Positions 1 through 5,918 of a stretch of 6,755 nucleotides of DNA are shown in pieces. The DNA is from Deltaproteobacteria bacterium UBA3076 (lineage in GTDB: Bacteria; Desulfobacterota; Dissulfuribacteria; Dissulfuribacterales; UBA3076), in assembly GCA_002367355.1 (NCBI GenBank), contig DFBQ01000146.1:4331-11085 (forward strand), given 5' to 3'. A program made the translations under genes and the position numbers. Under the pieces are notes generated by a model. That model made no database searches. It was not told the origin of the DNA and worked only from the letters and a program-made list of their open reading frames with translations. Each line of letters starts with the position of its first letter. Within the stretch, counting starts at the first letter, position 1.

Positions 1-15
1 AGTGTAAACTACAAA

Positions 16-1005
16 ATGAAGGATACCAAAAATCGTATAATAAGACTTAAGGAAGCCGTTCGTCGATTTGACTCCTCTTGCCTGCTGGTGGCCGGAGATA
101 TCATGCTTGACCAGTTTGTTTGGGGTGATGTGTCGAGGATATCTCCTGAGGCGCCGATCCCTGTGGTGGAAGTCCAGAAGGAGACCATGCTCCTTGGTGG
201 TGCGGCAAACGTGGCAAATAACCTCAGGGCCATGGGCAGTCCTGTAATCCTTGGTGGCGTAGTCGGGAAAGATGCCATGGGAGAGAACCTCAGGGAGCTT
301 GCCAGGTCCGGGGGTATAGATGCGATCGCTGTTGTTGACGGCATACGCCCTACCACGATCAAGACCAGGATAATCGCCAGGGGTCAGCAGGTAGTGAGGG
401 TTGACAGGGAGAATAATAACTCCCTAAACGACTCATCAATAAAGGCCCTGATCGAGGCCTTTGAGAGACTGGCTCCTGGAATTGACGGAATTATTGTATC
501 TGACTATGCCAAAGGTGTGGTTTCGGCTCGCTTCATGGATGAATTAAGGAAGATCTCAGGCGAGAGAGGCATTCCCCTTTTAGTAGATCCCAAGCCTGCC
601 CATAGTTACCTCTACCATGGAGTGACACTGGTGACCCCTAATCGGCAAGAGGCAGAGGCAATGGCAGGTCTTGAGATCAAGAATACGGAGAGCCTAAGTC
701 AGGCTGCACAAGAGATCCAGGGAAGATTGGGAACAGAGGCGGTACTCATTACCCGAGGGTCGCACGGGATGGCCCTCTGGCAAAGGGAAAACGGATTATT
801 TACAGTGCCGACTATGGCACGTGAGGTCTTTGACGTCACCGGTGCAGGAGATACGGTCGTAGCGGCTATGGCCCTGGGAATAGTCAATGGGCTCACTTTC
901 CCTGAAGCAGCTTATTTAGCAAATATTGCCGCGGGTGTAGTTGTTGGAAAGATCGGAACTGCTACTGTAACTGCTGAAGAGATTATGGAAATTTTAGAGA
1001 AATAA
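16..1005 (+). CDS. rfaE1: D-glycero-beta-D-manno-heptose-7-phosphate kinase (stand-alone RfaE1/HldA)
   Basis: This cytosolic PfkB/ribokinase-family enzyme phosphorylates heptose 7-phosphate at C1, an early step in making ADP-heptose for the LPS inner core. Visible marks over 329 residues are the N-terminal GDIMLDQFVWG and RISPEAPIPVV stretch (27-51), the GGAANVANNL sugar-binding glycines (61-70), SDYAKG (162-167), VDPK (190-193), TPN (207-209) and the PfkB signature DVTGAGDT (273-280), whose D279 is the expected catalytic base. E. coli HldE carries a second, cytidylyltransferase-like domain. Here the protein ends after the kinase domain, so this is the split form and a separate rfaE2/hldC gene is expected elsewhere. 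The ATG at 16 fits the family N-terminus, but only 15 bases lie upstream, with no clear ribosome binding site and no in-frame stop, so a start further upstream cannot be excluded. It is first in a same-strand run ending in the LPS gene waaA. Confidence 0.95.
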   Translation: MKDTKNRIIRLKEAVRRFDSSCLLVAGDIMLDQFVWGDVSRISPEAPIPVVEVQKETMLLGGAANVANNLRAMGSPVILGGVVGKDAMGENLRELARSGGIDAIAVVDGIRPTTIKTRIIARGQQVVRVDRENNNSLNDSSIKALIEAFERLAPGIDGIIVSDYAKGVVSARFMDELRKISGERGIPLLVDPKPAHSYLYHGVTLVTPNRQEAEAMAGLEIKNTESLSQAAQEIQGRLGTEAVLITRGSHGMALWQRENGLFTVPTMAREVFDVTGAGDTVVAAMALGIVNGLTFPEAAYLANIAAGVVVGKIGTATVTAEEIMEILEK

Positions 1006-1037
1006 AGGGGAGAGTAGCATCCAGCAGAATTCGGATA

Positions 1038-1619
1038 ATGAGCATATTACATTCTCCGCTGCCAGCCAAGCTGGTTTGTAGTATATTTTCTCAGCAAAAA
1101 GGGCTCATAAACAGAGTGGCTGATGCCCTGTGTGGTGCATACGGCACTGCTGATTTTAAGAGTCCGGTCATTCCTTTCGACTGGACTTCCTATTATGAGC
1201 CGGAGTTTGGGAGCGGCCTCAAGAGGATATTCATGAGTTTTACTGAATTGGTGTTTCAAGATGCTTTAGCTGAAATTAAGCACGCCACTGACAAGCTGGA
1301 ACAGGAATTTAGTACAGAAGGGAAAAGGCGAGCAAATATTGATCCCGGCATTTTAACTGCTGAACGTCTTGTGCTTGCCACAGGCAAGAATTTTCCCCAC
1401 CGGATTTATCTTGGCCGGGGCGTATTTGCAGATCTGACGTTCATATACCGGAAAGATTCTTTTATGCCCTTACCATGGACTTTCCCAGACTATGCATCGA
1501 AAGAGGTGATAGAGTTCTGGAACAATGTGAGAAAATCTTATCTGCAAGAGTTCAGCGAGGCGAGAGCCCGAAATAGTCAAATAACTGAGGGCGTTTCAAT
1601 TAATCCAACACAGAAATGA
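1038..1619 (+). CDS. DUF4416 family protein, function unknown
   Basis: The 193-residue protein resembles the DUF4416 family as I remember it: an N-terminal KLVCSIFSQ segment (11-19), an FDWTSYYEPEFG block (48-59), then NIDPGILTAERLVLATGKN (100-118), the HRIYLGRGVFADLTFIYRK block (121-139) and a PWTFPDYAS segment (146-154). No signal peptide, membrane span or nucleotide-binding loop is visible, so it is probably cytosolic. The conserved IDPG and HRIYLG segments are candidates for an active or ligand-binding site, but no biochemical role is established that I know of. The gene starts 32 bases after rfaE1, with only a purine-rich stretch (AGGGGAGAG at 1006-1014) far upstream and no good ribosome binding site near the ATG. 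The last 20 or so residues are polar and look unconserved. Family membership is likely; function is open. Confidence 0.85.
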   Translation: MSILHSPLPAKLVCSIFSQQKGLINRVADALCGAYGTADFKSPVIPFDWTSYYEPEFGSGLKRIFMSFTELVFQDALAEIKHATDKLEQEFSTEGKRRANIDPGILTAERLVLATGKNFPHRIYLGRGVFADLTFIYRKDSFMPLPWTFPDYASKEVIEFWNNVRKSYLQEFSEARARNSQITEGVSINPTQK

Positions 1620-1630
1620 TTACACTACAA

Positions 1631-1754
1631 AATTCCGCTCAAAATGCTCCAGATGCAAGGCGCGAGATTTTCGAGGAACGAGGCGTACTTGGCGTACGTC
1701 GAAGTAACGAGGAAATCGAAGCAACGCAGCAGATGGGGTATTTTCAGCAAAATC
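1631..1754. repeat. Imperfect palindromic intergenic repeat between the DUF4416 gene and yicC
   Basis: This stretch fills most of the 150-base gap. Its outer arms, GCTCAAAATGCTCC (1637-1650) and GGGGTATTTTCAGC (1735-1748), pair at 13 of 14 positions if G-U pairs are allowed. Near the centre GCGTAC occurs twice as a direct repeat (1683-1688 and 1692-1697), and GTACGTC (1694-1700) can fold back on the left GGCGTAC. The purine-rich inner segments (around 1669-1682 and 1700-1725) pair poorly. From memory, similar elements (GATGCAAGGCGCGAG ... CAACGCAGCAGATGGG) are dispersed in many copies through Desulfobacterota genomes; I could not search for this. It contains no gene of its own. An open frame runs through it into yicC, which looks accidental. 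Confidence 0.75.
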
Positions 1755-1759
1755 AGAAA

Positions 1760-1766
1760 AGGTGAT
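1760..1766 (+). promoter_or_regulatory. Ribosome binding site of yicC
   Basis: AGGTGAT ends three bases before the ATG at 1770 and matches the 3' part of the consensus AGGAGGTGAT. No comparable site precedes the ATG at 1644, which lies inside the repeat. This site decides the yicC start. Confidence 0.7.
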
Positions 1767-1769
1767 CCA

Positions 1770-2651
1770 ATGCTACGCAGTATGACTACATTTGCACGTG
1801 TGGAATATGCCGGGGATGGCTGGTCTTCCGCATTGGAGCTGAAGTCTGTAAATGGAAGGTTTTGTGATATCCATATCAGGTTACCCAGGTGGATGAATCC
1901 CATTGAAGACCGCATTAAGAAATTGGTGCAGGAGAGGATGATTCGCGGTCGCATTGACCTGAGCATACAGCACGAAGGTAGTGATGCAACAAGGTCCGCC
2001 TTTAAACCTGACCTGGATCTCGGACGTTCTTATCTAAATGCAGTCAAGTCTCTGGCTGATGATCTTGGTTTAGAGGGCACACTGGATCTTCCGACGCTTT
2101 TGTGTTCTTTAAAGGACGTTATCACTGTTCAAGAACAGGGACCGGATACGGAAAAGGCATGGGAAAGGATAAAAGGTCAATTAGAGGAGTTGCTTGACAA
2201 GGCCCTATCAATGTCAGCCACGGAGGGAGTCACCCTGGAGAGAGATTTGAAATCAAGGCTGTCTCAGGTTGAGCAATGGGTTGAAGACATATCAAAGCGG
2301 ACAGAAGAGCACCTCAAGAAGGCCCAGCAAGCGCTCAAGGACAGGATTCAGTCGATTTTAAAAAATGTGCCCGCAGATGAGGGGCGCTTGATTCAAGAAA
2401 TGGCAATACTTGCCGATAAGCTGGATATTACGGAGGAGATAGTTCGGGTTCGTAGCCATATAGAGCAGTTTAGAAAGTTTTTTGCAAAAGAGGGGGCAAT
2501 AGGCAGGAAAATGGATTTTTTACTCCAGGAGCTATTCAGAGAGGTCAATACTATGGCATCCAAGTCATCTGATTCTCTGATTTCTTGCTCGGTCGTTGAG
2601 ATCAAGGGTGAGCTGGAAAAGCTGCGCGAACAGGTTCAGAATGTAGTATAG
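1770..2651 (+). CDS. yicC: YicC/YloC family endoribonuclease
   Basis: From the ATG at 1770 the protein has 293 residues, the usual length for the family. The start MLRSMTTFAR and the following ALELKSVNGRF (21-31) are typical of the YicC N-terminal domain, which runs to about residue 155. A charged helical middle (about 155-200) follows, then the C-terminal DUF1732 part with GRLIQEMAILADKLDITEE (205-223), RSHIEQF (228-234) and FLLQELFREVNTMASKS (250-266). E. coli YicC and B. subtilis YloC have been reported to be endoribonucleases that affect RNA stability; the role here is transferred from them. The open frame reaches back to an ATG at 1644, but those 42 extra codons are encoded entirely by the palindromic repeat and have no family counterpart, so I reject that start. 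It is followed 18 bases later by remA, as in many genomes. Confidence 0.93.
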   Translation: MLRSMTTFARVEYAGDGWSSALELKSVNGRFCDIHIRLPRWMNPIEDRIKKLVQERMIRGRIDLSIQHEGSDATRSAFKPDLDLGRSYLNAVKSLADDLGLEGTLDLPTLLCSLKDVITVQEQGPDTEKAWERIKGQLEELLDKALSMSATEGVTLERDLKSRLSQVEQWVEDISKRTEEHLKKAQQALKDRIQSILKNVPADEGRLIQEMAILADKLDITEEIVRVRSHIEQFRKFFAKEGAIGRKMDFLLQELFREVNTMASKSSDSLISCSVVEIKGELEKLREQVQNVV

Positions 2652-2655
2652 GAAT

Positions 2656-2661
2656 AGGGAG
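2656..2661 (+). promoter_or_regulatory. Ribosome binding site of remA
   Basis: AGGGAG lies eight bases before the remA ATG at 2670, in the short gap after the yicC stop. It supports translation of remA from its own site rather than only by coupling to yicC. Confidence 0.6.
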
Positions 2662-2669
2662 AGCATATT

Positions 2670-2954
2670 ATGAGCTGTAGATGTAAACTGCTTAATATTG
2701 GTTTTGGCAATACAATAGTGGCAGAACGTGTTGTTGCCGTAGTCAATCCGTCATCTGCTCCTATGAAGCGTTTGAGAGAGGAAGCAAAGATCAATAGCCG
2801 CCTTATTGACGCAAGTCAGGGTCGTCGAACTCGTTCCATAATTGTAACAGACAGTAACCATATTATACTCTCTGCTATACAGGCAGAGACAGTTTCCCAA
2901 AGACTCAGTGCAGACATTTTGACCAAATCAGAAGAGAAAGATCCAAAATACTGA
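2670..2954 (+). CDS. remA: RemA/DUF370 family putative DNA-binding regulator
   Basis: The 94-residue protein carries the full DUF370 core: [19 protein letters not shown] (7-25), a [13 protein letters not shown] segment (27-39), [18 protein letters not shown] (45-62) and [16 protein letters not shown] (64-79). In B. subtilis, RemA is a ring-forming DNA-binding protein that activates biofilm-matrix and osmoprotection genes. Its role in LPS-bearing bacteria is not established, so only the family is firm here. The basic GRRTR patch (51-55) is the part expected to contact DNA. The protein is slightly longer than the family core at both ends, with a Cys-x-Cys pair (C3, C5) at the start and a charged tail. 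Its position between yicC and gmk is the same as in Firmicutes (yloC-remA-gmk), which supports the call. A good ribosome binding site and the close upstream stop of yicC fix the start. Confidence 0.9.
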   Translation: MSCRCKLLNIGFGNTIVAERVVAVVNPSSAPMKRLREEAKINSRLIDASQGRRTRSIIVTDSNHIILSAIQAETVSQRLSADILTKSEEKDPKY

Positions 2955-2969
2955 TTGTGCCCTATATCA

Positions 2970-3572
2970 ATGGAACAAGGGAACCTATTTGTGATTTCCG
3001 CCCCTTCAGGGGCTGGGAAAACCACTCTATGCCGCAGACTGCTTGAGCAGATTTCCGGGATTTCTTTTTCTATCTCATACACTACCCGTAATCACAGGGA
3101 AGGGGAATTTGATGGTATAGACTATCGCTTTGTTACTCAGGAGAGATTCGAGGAGATGGTCTCTGCCGATTCATTTCTTGAATGGGCACGGGTATATGAC
3201 AATTTTTACGGAACAAGTAAATCAGAAGTGCTGTCAAGGCTTGAGCTGGGAGAGGATGTGCTGCTGGACATAGATGTCCAGGGGGCCAGGCAGGTTCGCA
3301 GACTATTCCCAGGAGCCATTCTGATATTCTTGCTGCCTCCGTCGTGGTCGGTATTGGAAGCCCGGCTCAGGGGTAGAGGGAGTGAGGACTCCTCAAGGTT
3401 GAAACTCAGGATGGCCAATGCAAAATCAGAGCTGGAGGCAGTGCATGAATATGACTTCGCCGTGATAAACGACGACCTTTCAAGGGCCACTGAGGACTTG
3501 AAATCCATAGTGATCGCCCAGAGATGCAGAACACCCAGGACTTTGGCAAGGCAGCGCCTTAAGTCTTCGTAG
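2970..3572 (+). CDS. gmk: Guanylate kinase
   Basis: Guanylate kinase converts GMP and ATP to GDP and ADP in the cytosol. The 200-residue protein shows the P-loop APSGAGKTT (11-19), the GMP-binding SYTTRNHREGEFDGIDYRF region (36-54), EWARVYDNFYGT (71-82), LLDIDVQGARQVR (98-110) and the lid/adenine segment RLRGRGSEDSSRLKLRMA (132-149). NHR replaces the commoner PPR-type residues after TTR, a mild variation. I start it at the ATG at 2970 because MEQGNLFVISAPSGAGKTT is the classical family N-terminus. An in-frame TTG at 2955, directly after the remA stop, would add five residues. Neither start has a close, strong ribosome binding site (GAGAAAGA at 2935-2942 is the nearest), so coupling to remA translation is likely. 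In Firmicutes rpoZ normally follows; here rlmB does instead. Confidence 0.95.
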   Translation: MEQGNLFVISAPSGAGKTTLCRRLLEQISGISFSISYTTRNHREGEFDGIDYRFVTQERFEEMVSADSFLEWARVYDNFYGTSKSEVLSRLELGEDVLLDIDVQGARQVRRLFPGAILIFLLPPSWSVLEARLRGRGSEDSSRLKLRMANAKSELEAVHEYDFAVINDDLSRATEDLKSIVIAQRCRTPRTLARQRLKSS

Positions 3573-3595
3573 CCACCGATCTTTTTTATTCTTCA

Positions 3596-4357
3596 ATGGT
3601 TCCCGACTCAAAAACTCAATCAATAATAATCTGGGGCATACATCCAGTAAGGGAATTTTTAGAGATTTGTTCTGATGATTGTCAAAGGCTTTTTGTCCAT
3701 CCTTCCTTTGGAAAGAAAAAAGCGCAGGCCGGCCTGTTACGTCTGGCAGAGCGGCACGCGGTTTTTGTGGAACGTACGGAAAACCTTGAAAGTGCAGGCG
3801 TTCCTGCAGGGACTGTACATCAGGGAGTTGCTGCCCTGGTAAGACCTGTTTGGTCTATTGACTTTTCCAGTCTGCCCTTGTATTGGAGAGATAAAAGGCC
3901 ATTAGTGGTAGTATGTGATCAATTAACGGATCCACAGAATGTGGGAGCTGTAGTACGTTCTTCAGTTGCCCTGGGTGCTCAGGCAGTTTTGCTCTCCAGT
4001 CGAAGAACCGGTCGGATTACCGGAGCAGTGGCAAAATCATCTTCTGGAGCACTGTTTCACATAAAGGTATGCCAAGTAGGAAATTTAGTAACAGCCATGA
4101 GGCAACTTAAGGAAATGGGACTCTGGATAGCAGGGTTAAGCCCGGATGGCGAGCATCCGCTCTGGGAGTTGGATTTGAATAGGCCTTTAGCTCTGGTAGT
4201 TGGTGCAGAAGGGACGGGACTGCGCCGTCTAGTCAAAGAGACGTGTGACTTCCTTGCAAGAATACCTCATTTTGGTCCTGTTGGTTCCATGAATGTTGCC
4301 TCTGCTGCCAGCATAGCCTTGTACGAGGTTGCAAGGCAGCGTAATTTAATAGTATAG
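3596..4357 (+). CDS. rlmB: 23S rRNA (guanosine-2'-O-)-methyltransferase RlmB (TrmH/SpoU family)
   Basis: The 253-residue protein matches the RlmB group of SPOUT methyltransferases, which use S-adenosylmethionine to methylate the 2'-O of a guanosine in domain V of 23S rRNA (Gm2251 in E. coli). An N-terminal L30e-like RNA-binding domain (about 1-85) opens with IIWGIHPVREFLE (10-22) and ends at VHQGVAA (74-80). The catalytic knotted domain has motif 1 DQLTDPQNVGAVVRSS (108-123, with N115 and R121), motif 2 VVGAEGTGLR (201-210, E205) and motif 3 IPHFGPVGSMNVASAASIAL (223-242, N233). All three are intact. The ATG at 3596 puts the GIHPV motif at the usual distance from the start, although no ribosome binding site is visible in the 23-base gap after gmk, so coupling is likely. 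The sister enzyme TrmH (tRNA Gm18) is less likely because of the N-terminal domain and the HQGVAA motif. Confidence 0.93.
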   Translation: MVPDSKTQSIIIWGIHPVREFLEICSDDCQRLFVHPSFGKKKAQAGLLRLAERHAVFVERTENLESAGVPAGTVHQGVAALVRPVWSIDFSSLPLYWRDKRPLVVVCDQLTDPQNVGAVVRSSVALGAQAVLLSSRRTGRITGAVAKSSSGALFHIKVCQVGNLVTAMRQLKEMGLWIAGLSPDGEHPLWELDLNRPLALVVGAEGTGLRRLVKETCDFLARIPHFGPVGSMNVASAASIALYEVARQRNLIV

Positions 4358-4364
4358 GAATTTT

Positions 4365-4423
4365 CTAAGTCCGCCCGAAGGGCGCTAAGTTCTCGCCGGT
4401 TTACACCGGCATGAGGCGGTGAT
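4365..4423 (+). promoter_or_regulatory. Two-hairpin leader immediately upstream of waaA
   Basis: Two perfect stems lie in the 69-base rlmB-waaA gap: CGCCC-gaa-GGGCG (4372-4384) and GCCGGT-ttac-ACCGGC (4395-4410). The second can gain CTC/GAG (4392-4394 with 4413-4415) across a two-base AT bulge, which reaches the start of the ribosome binding site. CTAAGT is repeated directly on both sides of the first stem (4365-4370 and 4385-4390). CCGCC at 4371-4375 is also complementary to GGCGG at 4415-4419 inside the ribosome binding site, so an alternative fold could hide that site. There is no U-tract after either stem, so this is not a standard terminator. It may instead be a dispersed repeat element, a form I believe occurs in related genomes; I could not check this. 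Confidence 0.55.
4414..4423 (+). promoter_or_regulatory. Near-consensus ribosome binding site of waaA
   Basis: AGGCGGTGAT differs at one base from AGGAGGTGAT and ends three bases before the ATG at 4427. It fixes the waaA start and is the strongest site in the window. Its 5' part overlaps the possible hairpin extension described for the leader. Confidence 0.75.
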
Positions 4424-4426
4424 TTT

Positions 4427-5710
4427 ATGATCAGTCTGTATGAGAAGGTAACCGGGGCCGCATATGCGGTATTCAGGCCTTTCTTGGAATTGTGGTCCAG
4501 GTTAGAGGGAAACAATGGGATGTGGTCGGGTCGCTTGGGGCACCTTCCCAACTATGTTACTGCAACCGGTCCTCAGGATTTATGGCTCCAGGCGGTTTCA
4601 GTGGGGGAAGTGGCCGTGGCGGAGGCCTTGGTCCAGGCCATTGACCGCCGGGCACCAGGATTAAAAATTCTCATATCAGTTACTACGCCGGCGGGTTTTG
4701 CCAGGGCAATGTCCTCCCTCGGAGCCCGTTGCTCAGTGATTCCTTATCCTCTTGATTTTCCACAGATAGTTCGCAGAATGGCAAGTGAGGTCCGTCCCAG
4801 TGTGTATGCCTGCCTTGAGACCGAACTCTGGCCCAACCTTATCAGCGCGGTGAGGCAATTCGGGGGCAAGACCGTGCTCTTAAACGGCCGCATTTCAGCC
4901 AGGTCTTTTCCCAGGTATTTGAGATTGCTCTCGATTACCAGACCCTTGCTTGCCGGTTTTTCAAAGATTTGCGCCATTTCTGATATCCACGCAAATAGGC
5001 TGGCGGCACTTGGGGCTCCCATGGACAGGATACAGGTCACAGGAAATGCCAAGTTCGAGGGTCTTCTGTCCAGACCTGATCCTGATCGTGTGATGGGTCT
5101 TCGCAATCGCCTCAGAATTGAAGATTCGATTAAGGTCCTCGTTGCTGGAAGCTTGAGGGGTGGCGAGGAAAAAGAGGTAATAAGCGCCTACGATTTACTT
5201 CAGCCTCGCTGGTCTGACATGATATTCTTTTTAGTGCCGAGGCATTTAAAGAAGGTTTCTTCTATTGTAAGCGTGTTAAACAAGAAGAGCATACCATACC
5301 AGCTCTGGAGTGAACTGGAAGTAAATCAGAGACGGACCGCAAAGGTCGTAGTGGTGGATGTAATAGGTCCGCTTTTTGATCTCTATGGTTTGGCTACAGC
5401 GGCCTTTGTAGGGGGTTCTCTGGTACCAAAAGGGGGACAAAATCTCTTGGAGCCGGCGGCTTGGGGCTGTCCTGTTATTTACGGTCCTCATACGGACAAT
5501 TTTGAAGAGGCAAGGATAACCCTTGAATCCCATGGTGGAGGTCAAGAGGTTAAAAACGGAAAAGATCTGGCAGAAGCGGTAAATCTGTTATTTGAGGAAC
5601 CTTTAAAAAGAGAAGAGCGGGGCAGGAGGGGCCGCAGTGCCCTTGAAGATCTTGCCAAAGGGGTTGCTACAAAGCAAACAGATATTCTGCTACAGGTGCT
5701 TGAAGCCTAA
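4427..5710 (+). CDS. waaA: 3-deoxy-D-manno-octulosonic acid (Kdo) transferase, glycosyltransferase family 30
   Basis: WaaA (KdtA) transfers Kdo from CMP-Kdo to the lipid A precursor at the inner face of the cytoplasmic membrane, founding the LPS core. The 427-residue length is normal. Motifs in order are WLQAVSVGEV (53-62, with the catalytic-type E61), IPYPLDFP (105-112), ETELWPNLI (131-139), LNGRIS (152-157), VTGNAKFEG (204-212), AGSLRGGEE (240-248), PRHLKK (271-276) and GGSLVPKGGQNLLEPAAWG (329-347) followed by GPHTDNFEE (353-361). The GSLRGGEE segment has R where many family members have H (GSTHxGEE), and GGQN replaces the GGHN of enterobacteria. The N-terminus (about 3-24) is the usual short hydrophobic, membrane-associating helix. 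Whether it adds one, two or more Kdo residues cannot be read from sequence. It is the last gene of the + strand run and is preceded by a structured leader. Confidence 0.95.
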   Translation: MISLYEKVTGAAYAVFRPFLELWSRLEGNNGMWSGRLGHLPNYVTATGPQDLWLQAVSVGEVAVAEALVQAIDRRAPGLKILISVTTPAGFARAMSSLGARCSVIPYPLDFPQIVRRMASEVRPSVYACLETELWPNLISAVRQFGGKTVLLNGRISARSFPRYLRLLSITRPLLAGFSKICAISDIHANRLAALGAPMDRIQVTGNAKFEGLLSRPDPDRVMGLRNRLRIEDSIKVLVAGSLRGGEEKEVISAYDLLQPRWSDMIFFLVPRHLKKVSSIVSVLNKKSIPYQLWSELEVNQRRTAKVVVVDVIGPLFDLYGLATAAFVGGSLVPKGGQNLLEPAAWGCPVIYGPHTDNFEEARITLESHGGGQEVKNGKDLAEAVNLLFEEPLKREERGRRGRSALEDLAKGVATKQTDILLQVLEA

Positions 5711-5730
5711 CCACCAGAAGCCTTATGTCT

Positions 5731-5759
5731 CTGTAACTATTCAGGTTGAAGGCCGAAGG
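5731..5759 (+). repeat. Copy 1 of the coaX-flanking repeat (direct orientation)
   Basis: The head CTGTAACTATTCAGGTTGAA and the base after it are identical to 6721-6741. Over 29 bases the two copies match at 27 positions. The head is followed by heptamers of the type GAAGGYY (5748-5754 and 5755-5761). It starts 21 bases after the waaA stop. Confidence 0.85.
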
Positions 5760-5766
5760 TTTTCAA
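5746..5766 (+). other. Candidate RNA hairpin after waaA
   Basis: TTGAAGGCC and GGTTTTCAA can form a nine-pair stem, two of the pairs being G-U, with a GAA loop. It lies 36 bases past the waaA stop within repeat copy 1. Only a weak T-rich stretch (ATTTTC at 5770-5775) follows, so it is at best a weak terminator or a transcript-end stabiliser. Confidence 0.35.
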
Positions 5767-5840
5767 GCATTTTCGCAACGATCGAACAGAGATGAATCCT
5801 CTAAACTCTACGGTAAGCCTTTTTTTCATCCCCGTCATTT

Positions 5841-5858
5841 CTTTGCGTCCTTTGCGTC
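5841..5858 (+). repeat. Tandem 9-mer CTTTGCGTC x2
   Basis: Two exact adjacent copies of CTTTGCGTC are followed by the degenerate TTGAGCGAAGAG. I remember CTTTGCGTCCTTTGCG-type strings as common intergenic debris in several bacterial phyla; that is not checked here. It has no coding content. Confidence 0.6.
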
Positions 5859-5878
5859 TTGAGCGAAGAGGGTGGTTA

Positions 5879-5918
5879 CTTCAGCCTTCTACCTTCAGTC
5901 TATTCACCTGAATTTACA
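5879..5918 (-). repeat. Copy 2 of the coaX-flanking repeat (inverted), overlapping the coaX stop
   Basis: Read on the - strand this is TGTAAATTCAGGTGAATAG, then ACTGAAGG, TAGAAGG and CTGAAG. It aligns to the copy at 6721-6755 (TGTAACTATTCAGGTTGAA, then GACTGAAGGCTGAAG), with CT missing after TGTAA, one T missing after AGGT and two extra bases (TA) after GAA. It then shows the same heptameric GAAGGNY tail. Its head encodes the last five residues (VNSGE) and the TAG stop of coaX. It is more diverged than the other two copies. Confidence 0.65.

Larger units (their letters stand above)
5711..5899. other. Non-coding gap between convergent waaA and coaX, built from repeat fragments
   Basis: No credible gene lies in these 189 bases on either strand. 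They hold one copy of the coaX-flanking repeat (5731-5759), a G-U-rich hairpin (5746-5766), a run of seven T (5821-5827) with no stem directly before it, a tandem 9-mer (5841-5858) and an inverted repeat copy (5879-5918). TAACCACC at 5708-5715, starting with the waaA stop codon, recurs inverted at 5871-5878, so the two sides of the gap share a short inverted match. Confidence 0.7.

Noticed and set aside
9..362. 117-codon open frame on the - strand inside rfaE1
   Set aside because: It is Ser/Pro/Thr-rich, as expected for the antisense of a conserved gene, and no domain is recognised.
1644..1769. N-terminal extension of YicC from the ATG at 1644
   Set aside because: It is wholly encoded by the palindromic repeat, lacks a ribosome binding site, and the family N-terminus and a good site fall at 1770.
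3573..3595. TTTTTTA stretch between gmk and rlmB as a terminator
   Set aside because: There is no stem before it, and the 23-base gap suits a coupled operon.
4267..4551. 94-codon open frame on the - strand across the rlmB end and waaA start
   Set aside because: It overlaps two well-supported genes antisense, resembles no family I know, and spans the hairpin leader.
5276..5545. 89-codon open frame on the - strand inside waaA
   Set aside because: It is antisense to conserved waaA motifs and has no recognisable domain; a reading-frame shadow.
5816..5830. T-run after AAGCC as a rho-independent terminator of waaA
   Set aside because: No convincing stem lies directly before the seven T; the nearest hairpin (5746-5766) is about 55 bases upstream.
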